Positions 17,974-26,291 of a DNA stretch of 33,532 nt are shown piece by piece. This stretch comes from Isotricha intestinalis. Taxonomy: Eukaryota; Ciliophora; Litostomatea; Vestibuliferida; Isotrichidae. The DNA is taken from the NCBI GenBank assembly GCA_023807065.1, contig JAJJLU010000532.1, positions 1 to 33,532 of the forward strand, written 5' to 3'. Position 1 is the first letter of the stretch. Each line of letters starts with the position of its first letter. The translations under genes and the position numbers were made by a program. The notes beneath the pieces are model-generated. The model saw nothing but the letters and a program-made list of their open reading frames with translations, had not been told where the DNA came from and made no database searches.

Positions 17974-18424
17974 TTAATTAATGTTGCTGTGGCTTCTATT
18001 TCACAACAAGAAGGGATTTTAAAACTAAAAACATCTAAATTTTGATTCAGTTCATCTATTTTTGATTTGATCGGTTGATGAAAATACAATTAAATAAAAA
18101 GTATTAGATGTACTAGTTGAAGGTATTGTAATATATTCAACTTCTAAATCTAATTGAGTTGATAAAATCATTAATATTATTGAAATAAGAAATTTCATTT
18201 TTTTTTTATTTAGATTTTCAATTTTTTATTCAAATATAAACAAATTTTATTTTCTTATTGATATATCATAAATCAAAAAGAAAGATTTCAATTAATCCTT
18301 TTTTTATTAATACCCTCATTAATTTAACAAAAAAATAAAGAAAAAAAATAAAATCAACGCCATTCAAAAAAAATTTAAAAAAAAATTAATTTTGCCAATA
18401 AAATAAATAAAAATTCAAAATAAA

Positions 18425-18997
18425 TTATTCTTTAAAAACCATATCACCTTGTAATTTTTTTCTTTTTTCTGCTCCAAACAAAGCTTCACAAAGAGCATAA
18501 CCAAATTCCATAGCAGTACAAGGTCCTTGACTACTAATGCATTTATTAGAAACAACAACTCTATCTTTAGCTTTACTTTGATTTTTTAATTTTTCTTGAA
18601 AACTAGGATAACAAGTTCCACATTCACCATCGAATAATCCATTAAGTTCAAAAACAAAATAAGGAGAAGCACAAATAGCAGTATAGAATCTTCCTTCACT
18701 TTTTTGTTTTTTTAACATGTCAACTAAAGTTTTATTTTTTCCTAAAGTTTCTGCATTTGGTAATCCACCAGGACATACTATCATATCGTATTTATTTGAT
18801 GATACTTCATCAATGAATGCGTCTACTTTTATTTCAAGTCCTTGTGCTGTTGTAAATGTTTTTGAAGTGTCTGAATCATTTTCTTTCACTTTTGCTATTG
18901 TTAGTTGAGCTCCTGCTCGCTTTAGGATGTCGTAAGGACCTGCGAATTCTACTGATTCACATCCTTTTGATACTGCGAAAAGAACTGTTTTAGACAT
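18425..18997 (-). CDS. DJ-1/PfpI family protein (PARK7-like)
   Basis: A full-length 190-residue DJ-1 protein; human DJ-1 has 189. The nucleophile elbow YTAICASPYF places the reactive cysteine at C109, and the partner glutamate is E17 in KGCESVEFAGP. CPGGLPNA and the region SSQGPCTAMEFGYALCEALFG are family landmarks. DJ-1 proteins act in oxidative-stress protection and have been linked to glyoxalase and deglycase activity. The histidine near the cysteine in the human protein appears to be Tyr here (CYPSF), a common variation in the family. No targeting signal is visible, so it is probably cytosolic. The gene is richer in C and G than its neighbours, which may reflect strong expression. Confidence 0.94.
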   Translation of the reverse strand: MSKTVLFAVSKGCESVEFAGPYDILKRAGAQLTIAKVKENDSDTSKTFTTAQGLEIKVDAFIDEVSSNKYDMIVCPGGLPNAETLGKNKTLVDMLKKQKSEGRFYTAICASPYFVFELNGLFDGECGTCYPSFQEKLKNQSKAKDRVVVSNKCISSQGPCTAMEFGYALCEALFGAEKRKKLQGDMVFKE

Positions 18998-19292
18998 TTT
19001 TTTTTTTATATATATTTTTTTTTTTGTTAAGGTCGTTTTATAGTTTTTTTAAGGAAATATATTTTTTTTTTTTTATGTTTTTTTTCATGGGTTGATTTTG
19101 TTTTATTATTTTTTTTTTTGGATACTTTTTTATTGGATTTATTTTTATTTAGTTATTATAATATATTATATTATATATTATAAAATAATAAATAATATAA
19201 TATTAAATATATGATTAATAATTTTGTTTTTTTTTATATATTAATAATTAAAAAATTATATTTATAAATTTACCATTAATTACAATTATAAA

Positions 19293-19955
19293 TTATATTT
19301 TTTTTTTCAATTTAATTTTTACCCTTTTTGAACTTCCAAAATAGTTTAATTTATCTATTAAAAATTGAGGTGCAAAAGAATCAATTTTATCACATAAAAT
19401 TGTCCATTTATTACAACATTTAGGAGCATCTTCATTTATCATTTTATTCATTGATTTAGAATATTTTTTCATTGGAGTAATACTTTCATAGGAAAAATTT
19501 TGATAAGCTATTTTTAATAATTGATTATTATATTTTTCAATTGAAAAATTAGGATCATAAGCAATTGAATTATCTTTTCTTACTCTATTATATATTTCTT
19601 CCCATTTTAAATATTCTTTATTAAAATTATACATTTTTATTAATTTCTTTTCTTTAAGTTTTAAACAATGAATTTTTTGGATTTTCGGTTTATAAAAATT
19701 CTTATTTATTTTTATTTTTTTATAAGGTTCAATTTCAAAATGTTTTAATGATTCTATTTTAGATATACTTGATTCTTGAGAAATATTTCTTGATGATGGG
19801 TTTGAAAAGTTTTTATTTAATCGTGGTAAATGTGAAAAGAGAAGAGATTTAGATTTCTTTAAACTATTTAAATTACTAAAATTTTGTTTCATTGATTTTT
19901 TTCCTCCTATTATATTAAAATTTTTTATTAATGAATTCTTTGAATATACTTTCAT
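19293..19955 (-). CDS. unrecognised basic 220-aa protein
   Basis: I do not recognise this protein. It has 220 residues, is very basic, and is rich in Lys, Asn and Ser in its first 90 residues. The second half is more ordered-looking (NKEYLKWEEIYNRVRKD, then APKCCNKWTILCDKIDSFAPQFLIDKL) and has a Cys-Cys pair and several aromatic residues. It ends with KKKI. No signal peptide or membrane helix is present. The start ATG lies in an A/T-rich leader, and the next gene upstream begins its 3' end about 120 bases away on the same strand. Confidence 0.7.
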   Translation of the reverse strand: MKVYSKNSLIKNFNIIGGKKSMKQNFSNLNSLKKSKSLLFSHLPRLNKNFSNPSSRNISQESSISKIESLKHFEIEPYKKIKINKNFYKPKIQKIHCLKLKEKKLIKMYNFNKEYLKWEEIYNRVRKDNSIAYDPNFSIEKYNNQLLKIAYQNFSYESITPMKKYSKSMNKMINEDAPKCCNKWTILCDKIDSFAPQFLIDKLNYFGSSKRVKIKLKKKI

Positions 19956-20076
19956 AAAATATTAAAATTAATTGATAAAAACTCTTTTTTATTTAAATTA
20001 ATAAATAAAAAAACAAAATAAAAAAAATAAATATCATATTTATAATATCATCTATATTCTCTAATATTAAAAGTAT

Positions 20077-22815
20077 TTATTCTAATATGATATTCTCAAT
20101 TTTATCACATAAAATTTTCATTATTTCTTCGTTTTTTGAAATATCATTTTCCTTAACAATTAAATTTCTCATTGTATTATTATTATCAATCATTCCATTT
20201 AAATAATGAAGACAATTTTGATTAACTTTAGTTTTGGAAATATTTAAATATCTTAATTTAGGAAATTTTATTTTAGAAATAGTAAAAATTCCATAATTTT
20301 CAATATTATTTTTTGAAATATCAATTTCACTTATATTCTTAATAAAATTAGCTTTTTCTAAATAATCCATTCCTTGAGAAGTAATATTATTTTCACTGAC
20401 TTTAAAAATTTCAATATTTTCATTTAAATTTTCACATAAAATTTTAAATCCTGAATTACCAATAAAATTTTTATTCATATTTAAAACTTTTAATTTTTTA
20501 AATTGCCCAAATGAAAATCCAATACATCCTCTTTCATCAATATAATTTTCAGAAACATCAATTTTTTCTAAATTTACTAAATCTAAACTTAATAGTTTTA
20601 TAAATTCAGGATTTGAAATTTCTTTTTGTGGTAATTCTAATGTTATTAGTTTAGTTTCAATATCATAGGCATTAAAAATATTATTTGATAATTTAATTAA
20701 GTAAATGTTATAAAGTATAAATTGAATATCTTCTTTTGAAAAATAATAAGGTTTATAATCATTGTTTAAAATTCCAATAGAGTAAATTTCTTCATTTTTT
20801 TTAATTGTTATTGGTCCTCCAAAGCATTTTGTTAATGAATTTTTATTTTCTGTTGAAAATAAATTATCATCATTTTTATTAATTTTAATAGAATGAATTT
20901 CAGAAATGCATTTTTCTTCATTGTAATCAATAGAAGCATAAAAGTTTAAAATATTTAAATTATCTTTATTTTCATTCTTTTCATTGTTAATTAATAAATC
21001 ATAATTAGCAACACCGAACCATTCTCTAAAATAATTTTTCATAAAAGTAATTATTGCAATTTTGCCTTTTTTAAAAATAATAAAAGGATTCATAATTTGT
21101 TTAGAATAAGAAGATATTATTTGTATAACTTGACCTCCTTTTTTTTCATTATAAATATTATTTGATAAAGTTAATAAAGCATTCGAAGAAATAACAAAAG
21201 AAGTAAATATTTCATTAGATTTATCTGGGAATGAAACATAAAGTGAATTAACACAATATTTTTGATATAAATATTCTTCTGATAATAATGATTCATCTGA
21301 TAAAATATTATTTAATGAATTAGTAAAATTAATATTATTCTTTTCTTTATTTATATTTAATTTTATTTGCTTTTCATAAGGTCTTATTATATAATCATTT
21401 CTTATATTTTTAAAAATTTGAGCAGAAGCAATTAAATTATTATTCATATTATTATTTTTTAAAGTTTGAGATTTATAATCAGTAAAACGTTGATGATCAC
21501 CTATGTAATTTATTGATAATTGTTTTATTTTATATTCATCAATTTCATTTTTTATATTCTTTGTTAAAAAATTATTTCTAACATCTAATTCAATTAAACT
21601 TTTAAGATTATTCATTAAAAAAATAACAGTTATATTTGTGATTCCAATATTTTTAGCATAAAATTTTTCTAAATTTAAAAAATTAAATCCAGTCATACCC
21701 CAATCTCTAATATTATGATTATTGTTTAAAGATAATACTTTTATATTCATTGACCAACTACAAATTTGAGAAAATTTTTTAAATCCTTCATTTGTAATTC
21801 CATTGTTATCAAGATATAATTCTTTTAAATTTGGAAAGTTAGCAAAAGCTAAAAAAGGAATATTAACTAATTGATTAGATGAAAGATTTAAAATTTTTAA
21901 ATTTTTCATTTTATTTTGGGCAAAAATTTTAATTGGAAAAGAATCAATAGATAAATGAGATAAATTTAAATCTTCAACATATTGAATATATTGTAATACT
22001 AATTTAAATTCAGAATCATTTATATCTTCATAAGATAAATTTAATCTTTTAATATTATTTAATTTTACATGTTTCTTAAATTGAATTTTTTCATTTGAAA
22101 ATAAATATTCTATATTAATCAAATTGTTAATATCATCATTTGTAAAAAATCTAATTTCAATATCAGAAAAGTTTAATTTTGATTTTGTATTATTTTTTAT
22201 TTTACTAACAATTCCAATAATATATATTTTTCCTTCATTTAATTCATAAAAAATTGGAGAACCTAAAAAAACTTTTTCTGGTTTAAAAACTTTAAAATCA
22301 CTAAAATTATTGAATTTTTTCATTTTATATTCTTTAACAATTTTTTCAGGAGCAGAATAAATAGGATAAATATTATTAGGAGTATTATTACTTTTATCTA
22401 AATAAATTAAAGTTATTCCGTTTTTACAAATCATATTATTTAAATTTATTTTTTCGTTTTTAAACATAATTTTTTCAGCGTAATTAATTCCTTTTCTGAT
22501 AAAATCAGTTAATGTAACAATAATATTATTGTTTAGGTAAAAATAAGAAAATTTAAAAATATCTTTATCAAATTTAATAATTAAATCATCTTTTAAATTA
22601 AAATCAATTGTCATAAAAGAATTATTGACTAATAAAGTAGTTCTTAAAGAAAAAGAATCACTTATTGAAGTTGTTAAGTTTTTTGAACTATTCAATGTTG
22701 AAGAATCTTGAAAAGATTCTGTTAAGATTTCTTTTATATTTTGAGGGTCCTTCATGTAAAATATTCCTGTTTTTAACATTGAAGTTAAACGTTCTTTTGT
22801 TGTTTCATTTCCCAT
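20077..22815 (-). CDS. duplicated pseudo-trypsin and leucine-rich-repeat protein
   Basis: A 912-residue protein starting MGNETTKE, a plausible N-myristoylation site. It has two similar halves, each a beta-rich domain followed by leucine-rich repeats. LRRs occur at about 255-435 (LKILNLSSNQLVNIP, LKELYLDNNGIT) and about 735-905 (LEKIDVSENYID, LKVLNMNKNFIGNSG), in the ribonuclease-inhibitor style. The beta-rich domains (about 60-230 and 525-715) resemble trypsin-like peptidases. FLGSPIFYE...KIYIIGIVS and CFGGPITIK...EIYSIGIL fit the GDSGGP...VGIVS end. NNIIVTLTDFI and SNALLTLSNNI fit the LTAAHC region. In both domains the Ser and His positions are other residues (Leu/Phe and Asp/Asn), so no protease activity is expected. 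The LRR call is firm; the trypsin-fold call is inference. Confidence 0.82.
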   Translation of the reverse strand: MGNETTKERLTSMLKTGIFYMKDPQNIKEILTESFQDSSTLNSSKNLTTSISDSFSLRTTLLVNNSFMTIDFNLKDDLIIKFDKDIFKFSYFYLNNNIIVTLTDFIRKGINYAEKIMFKNEKINLNNMICKNGITLIYLDKSNNTPNNIYPIYSAPEKIVKEYKMKKFNNFSDFKVFKPEKVFLGSPIFYELNEGKIYIIGIVSKIKNNTKSKLNFSDIEIRFFTNDDINNLINIEYLFSNEKIQFKKHVKLNNIKRLNLSYEDINDSEFKLVLQYIQYVEDLNLSHLSIDSFPIKIFAQNKMKNLKILNLSSNQLVNIPFLAFANFPNLKELYLDNNGITNEGFKKFSQICSWSMNIKVLSLNNNHNIRDWGMTGFNFLNLEKFYAKNIGITNITVIFLMNNLKSLIELDVRNNFLTKNIKNEIDEYKIKQLSINYIGDHQRFTDYKSQTLKNNNMNNNLIASAQIFKNIRNDYIIRPYEKQIKLNINKEKNNINFTNSLNNILSDESLLSEEYLYQKYCVNSLYVSFPDKSNEIFTSFVISSNALLTLSNNIYNEKKGGQVIQIISSYSKQIMNPFIIFKKGKIAIITFMKNYFREWFGVANYDLLINNEKNENKDNLNILNFYASIDYNEEKCISEIHSIKINKNDDNLFSTENKNSLTKCFGGPITIKKNEEIYSIGILNNDYKPYYFSKEDIQFILYNIYLIKLSNNIFNAYDIETKLITLELPQKEISNPEFIKLLSLDLVNLEKIDVSENYIDERGCIGFSFGQFKKLKVLNMNKNFIGNSGFKILCENLNENIEIFKVSENNITSQGMDYLEKANFIKNISEIDISKNNIENYGIFTISKIKFPKLRYLNISKTKVNQNCLHYLNGMIDNNNTMRNLIVKENDISKNEEIMKILCDKIENIILE

Positions 22816-23063
22816 TTTTTATATATTAAATTGTGATAAATTTGAATATATATAATTATTTAATAACGTAAGAAAATTTAATTAATTTACATAATTTGAT
22901 TAGGGATAAAATCATTTGGGAAAATTCAAATTTTTATTTTTTTATAAATTTTTAAAAATAAATCTTTAATTTATTTAATATTGTGCAAATAATTAAATAA
23001 ATAAATAACCTTTGATTAAAATTTTTTAAATTTAAGATATTTAATTTGTATAAAAATAATCTT

Positions 23064-23807
23064 TTAGAGATCTTTTTTCTTATCATCATCATCATCATCA
23101 TTATTATTATCATCATCATTATTATTATCATTATCATTATTATCATTACCATTATCATCATCATTATTATTATCATTATCATTATTATTATCATTATCAT
23201 TATTATTATTATCATCATCATTATTATTATCATCATCATTATTATTATCATCATCATTATTATTATCATTAATATTATTATTATTATCATCATTATTATT
23301 ATCATCATCATTATTATTATCATCATCATTATTATTATCATTATTATTATTATCATCATCACTATCATAATCATCATCATTTATATTCATAATATCATCT
23401 AATTCATGACTCATTGCTTCATGAGTTATTTGAGATAATGTGTCGTCATCAAGTGAATCATATATTTCTTCTTTTGAAATTGTATTATTAACATCATCAA
23501 GAAGTAATTTTATAATTTTATTTATTACTTTAATATAATTGGATTCATCATTATAATCAAAATCTGATTCATTTATTTGTTCTTCCTCATCTCCATTTAA
23601 TCCAAAGAAAAATTTCGTTAAAATTTGTTTATATTCATCTTTTGAATATTCTTTTTTTTTATCTATTTTTAAAAATTCTAAAATTTGATTTATTGTTTTT
23701 ACCGAGTCATAATCTTCTTCATCAATTTCATTATCAGAATTATTATCTTGATTAATAATAAAAGGAAATAAAATAAAACATTGAAATAAAAAAAAATAAG
23801 ATTTCAT
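23064..23807 (-). CDS. secreted acidic protein with Asn/Asp repeat tail
   Basis: A 247-residue protein with a signal peptide (about 1-20, MKSYFFLFQCFILFPFIINQ). It has an acidic helical region at about 30-140 made of two similar-looking helical stretches (INQILEFLKIDKK, INKIIKLLLDDVNN), each followed by a Ser-Lys-(D/E)-E turn. The last 100 residues alternate blocks of Asn and Asp. The chain ends KKKDL, loosely like an ER-retention tail but not a canonical KDEL. The acidic tail could bind calcium with low affinity, as in reticular calcium-store proteins; this is inference. The frame is open throughout the repeat, which favours a real gene. Confidence 0.75.
   Translation of the reverse strand: MKSYFFLFQCFILFPFIINQDNNSDNEIDEEDYDSVKTINQILEFLKIDKKKEYSKDEYKQILTKFFFGLNGDEEEQINESDFDYNDESNYIKVINKIIKLLLDDVNNTISKEEIYDSLDDDTLSQITHEAMSHELDDIMNINDDDYDSDDDNNNNDNNNDDDNNNDDDNNNDDNNNNINDNNNDDDNNNDDDNNNDDDNNNNDNDNNNDNDNNNDDDNGNDNNDNDNNNDDDNNNDDDDDDKKKDL
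23078..23370. repeat. ATT/ATC trinucleotide repeat built on an 18-bp unit
   Basis: The + strand is almost wholly ATT and ATC triplets. The commonest unit is three ATT followed by three ATC, encoding NNNDDD on the minus strand; it is interrupted by short variants such as a single ACC and ATATT. Codon-level purity over nearly 300 bases suggests expansion by slippage, and length may vary between copies or strains. Confidence 0.92.
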
Positions 23808-24078
23808 TTATTATATTTTATTTTTTTCTTTTTTATTTAATTTTTGTTTTAATTAGAATTAAAAAAAATGTCTATTTTAAATTTAAAAATAAAAATCAAT
23901 ATAAACTAAATTTATTCAAAAAAATATTTTCAATGTAAATAAACAAATATAAAGAATTCAAAAGTCATGATTGGAAAAATTTACTTTCATCAGAAAAAAA
24001 ACCTTAAATTAAAATAAAAATATATTTATAATAAAAAATTATTTAAATCTGTAAATAATTTAAAATTTAAAATTAAAA

Positions 24079-24822
24079 ATGTTTAAAAGAAATTTCTTTT
24101 GTCCTTTATTATGTGGTAGTACATATAATAATTTAAAAGAACATTTAATTTTTTGTACAAATAAAAATTTATTAGGAAAATATTATTTCCAATGTCCTTA
24201 TAATTCTAATCATATAATTGGAAAAAGAATATATGATCTTCATATTCAACATTGTCCTGAATTGAAAAAGAAAAAAAATGAAGGAGAAAAACATATAAAC
24301 TTATCTAAATTATCTTTAAATAATAAAAATAATAATCAAATGAATAAATCTCTTTCTAATTATGATTTATTAAATGATTTAGACGAATATAAAATAAATT
24401 CTAAATTTTCAAAAGTTAAAGAATCTAAAAAAGAAATTGAATTAAAAGAATATGAAAAAAAAGTAAAATCTCAAAAATTAAAAAATAAAAAAGAAGAAAA
24501 GAAATTAGAGAATTTAAATAATATATTTTTTTATGAAAAGATTAGTTCAATGAAAAATATATTCATATTAGATAATTTATATAAGAAAAAAAACAATAAA
24601 GATGAAATATATTCTGTTTCAACTAATAAAACTGATGCTTCTGATTATTCTGAAGATAGTTTTAAAAAAATGAATAAATCAAATAAAAAAAAAGTGACTT
24701 TTGGAAGAATGATAAAAGTAATTGTATTTAAAAAAAAAGAAGATAATATTAAATTAAATAAAAATCAAAAAATTTCAACTGATGGTCAATATCTTACTGA
24801 AACATATATGAAATTTTTATAA
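24079..24822 (+). CDS. tandem CHHC zinc-finger protein, GTSF1-like
   Basis: The N-terminus carries two closely spaced zinc-finger motifs. The second, CPYNSNHIIGKRIYDLHIQ followed by HC, is an exact C-x5-H-x9-H-x3-C CHHC finger. The first, CPLLCGSTYNNLKEHLIFC, has the same spacing at its end (x9-H-x3-C) but C-x3-C at its start. Two CHHC fingers at the extreme N-terminus is the layout of GTSF1/Asterix proteins, which partner Piwi proteins. Single CHHC fingers occur in U11-48K and TRM13. The remaining 190 residues are Lys/Asn/Ser-rich and probably disordered, with a basic block near the end (KKKVTFGRMIKVIVFKKK). GTSF1 proteins bind Piwi through tryptophans in the tail; none is present here, so the assignment to the pathway is tentative. 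Confidence 0.75.
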   Translation: MFKRNFFCPLLCGSTYNNLKEHLIFCTNKNLLGKYYFQCPYNSNHIIGKRIYDLHIQHCPELKKKKNEGEKHINLSKLSLNNKNNNQMNKSLSNYDLLNDLDEYKINSKFSKVKESKKEIELKEYEKKVKSQKLKNKKEEKKLENLNNIFFYEKISSMKNIFILDNLYKKKNNKDEIYSVSTNKTDASDYSEDSFKKMNKSNKKKVTFGRMIKVIVFKKKEDNIKLNKNQKISTDGQYLTETYMKFL

Positions 24823-25082
24823 ACATTATTTCAAAACAAAAATAATTTTTATTTTATTCACTTAAATGCTTTCTTTAAGAGCATTTATCATAATTATTGT
24901 AAATAATAAAAAAAAATTAATTATTTTTAATTGTATATTACCATTACGTATTATATCACTAAATAAAAAAATAAAATATTAATAGTATAAAACTTTAATA
25001 TCAAAAAATAATAAAATAATTAACCATTATTCAAATAAAATAAAAAGCAAAAAACATATAAATAAAAAAATAAAAAAAAAAA

Positions 25083-25946
25083 ATGCTCCAATACCGATTA
25101 AAAAAAAAACGTTATAAAAAAGAATATCAAAAAATAGAACAAAACTCTCAATCCTTAACCTATATCCCATTACCAAAGAAATACCAAAATATTCCAATAA
25201 TTAACTATTACACAAAAGAATACAAAAATGAAAAATATATGGAAACAATGGAAGACATAACATATATAAAAAAAAATTTTAACAACGACCAAAACAAACA
25301 CTTATTCTGTTTATTCGATGGTCATTGTGGAAACGAATCAGCCAAATTTTCCCAAGAAAAATTCCCAAAAATTTTTCAAGAACTTTTACAAAAAAACCAA
25401 AATAACATAGAAAAAGCATTAACAGAATCTTTTTTAAAATTAGATGAATTAACTCAAAAAAACGAAGATTTCTTATATATGGGAAATACAGCTACAATAG
25501 TTTATATAGATAAAAATATATTATATTGCGCAAACATAGGAGATTCAAGATGTATATTAATTGATTATGATAAACCAATAAGATTATCATATGATCATAA
25601 ATGTTCTGATGAAAGCGAAAAGAAAAGAATAATTAAATTAGGAGGAAATATAAGAAATAATAGATTATTCGGTGATATTGCTATTAGTAGAGGAATTGGT
25701 GATAATGAATATAAAAAGTATATTATTTCTAATCCTTATATTTGTAAAAAAAATATTACTTATAATGAAAAGTATTGTATTATTGGATCGGATGGACTTT
25801 GGGATTTTGTTTGTGATGAAAGTGTTTATAATATTGCTGTTAATATTGATAATGGAAGTGAATTAGTTGAAAAATTAGTCAATGTTGCTGTTAATGTTGG
25901 AAGTAAGGATAATATTAGTTGTATTGTTATTTCTTTTAGAGAATGA
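25083..25946 (+). CDS. PP2C-type serine/threonine phosphatase
   Basis: A 287-residue metal-dependent (PPM/PP2C) phosphatase. Motifs in order are FCLFDGHCGNESA (about 75-87, normally DGHGG), MGNTATIVYI, LYCANIGDSRCILI, LSYDHKCSDESEKKRI, GDIAISRGIGD, IIGSDGLWDF and KDNISCIVISF. The metal-binding aspartates in DGH, SDG and KDN are all present, so it should be active. The family dephosphorylates Ser/Thr residues and counters stress and cell-cycle kinases. The lysine-rich first 15 residues precede a short linker. No membrane anchor or signal is present. The first half uses AAC, ATA and CCA, and the second half AAT, ATT and GTT, the strongest such gradient in the window. It ends in TGA directly after the last family strand, which supports TGA as a true stop. 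Confidence 0.94.
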   Translation: MLQYRLKKKRYKKEYQKIEQNSQSLTYIPLPKKYQNIPIINYYTKEYKNEKYMETMEDITYIKKNFNNDQNKHLFCLFDGHCGNESAKFSQEKFPKIFQELLQKNQNNIEKALTESFLKLDELTQKNEDFLYMGNTATIVYIDKNILYCANIGDSRCILIDYDKPIRLSYDHKCSDESEKKRIIKLGGNIRNNRLFGDIAISRGIGDNEYKKYIISNPYICKKNITYNEKYCIIGSDGLWDFVCDESVYNIAVNIDNGSELVEKLVNVAVNVGSKDNISCIVISFRE

Positions 25947-26291
25947 GAATTTTTTTTATTATGTTTTTTTATTTTCTTTTTTTTTATAATATTTTTGATG
26001 ATGTGTAAATTTTGAGAATTTGAATTTGTTTTTATTTGTGTTGATTTATTTTTGTATCTTTTTTTTATTGTTGGATTTTAATAGTTTTTTTTTGTTATAT
26101 AATGATTAATTTTTTATTTTTATTTAAGATTTTATTCGATAAAAACAATAAGAAAAAAAAATTATTTTTTTAAATTATTAATAAAAAAAAAAAAATATAT
26201 AAGATAAAAATTCTTTTAAACTAATAATTTTTAAAAATTAAGCAATTTAAAATAATATTCCAAAAAAAAAAATTTTTTAAACAAAAACATT
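25947..26291. other. convergent 3' intergenic region
   Basis: The PP2C and riboflavin kinase genes converge here. The left part is T-rich on the + strand and the right part is A-rich, so each gene is followed by a T-rich stretch on its own coding strand. This would suit U-rich 3' ends, but no defined terminator can be named. No gene is seen. Confidence 0.45.

Larger units (their letters stand above)
16368..18198 (-). pseudogene. decayed two-module secreted protein gene
   Basis: From a signal-peptide start at 18196-18198 (MKFLISIILMILS) a reading can be followed for 1.8 kb only by changing frame at least seven times. Breaks lie near 18060, 17880, 17800, 17288, 16890, 16833 and 16752, with an in-frame TGA at 17264-17266 and a TAG at 16889-16891. 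The translated pieces contain two similar modules. Each opens with a VxxITIP strand and contains NDCNYYIR(V/I)KY and IKLPNKL, then a TIP/KIP-x-C strand. The intact gene at 31835-32881 is a one-module relative; it shares the opening strand and the closing pattern DYKELINPPITIQYG versus DYELINSSIIIKYG. Shifts occur in both directions and no splice sites explain them, so decay is more likely than programmed frameshifting. Confidence 0.8.

Noticed and set aside
16368..18198. Programmed +1 frameshifting as in Euplotes
   Set aside because: Shifts run in both directions, do not occur at a common slippery stop motif, and are accompanied by plain in-frame stops. All other genes in the window are unbroken.
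23064..23075. Canonical KDEL-type ER retention signal on the acidic secreted protein
   Set aside because: The chain ends KKKDL, which lacks the penultimate Glu, so retention is not supported by the motif.
23046..23402. Poly-isoleucine frame on the + strand and a Met/Ile frame on the - strand over the same bases
   Set aside because: Both are other-frame readings of the ATT/ATC repeat. The minus-strand frame with a signal peptide and non-repeat domain is the credible one.
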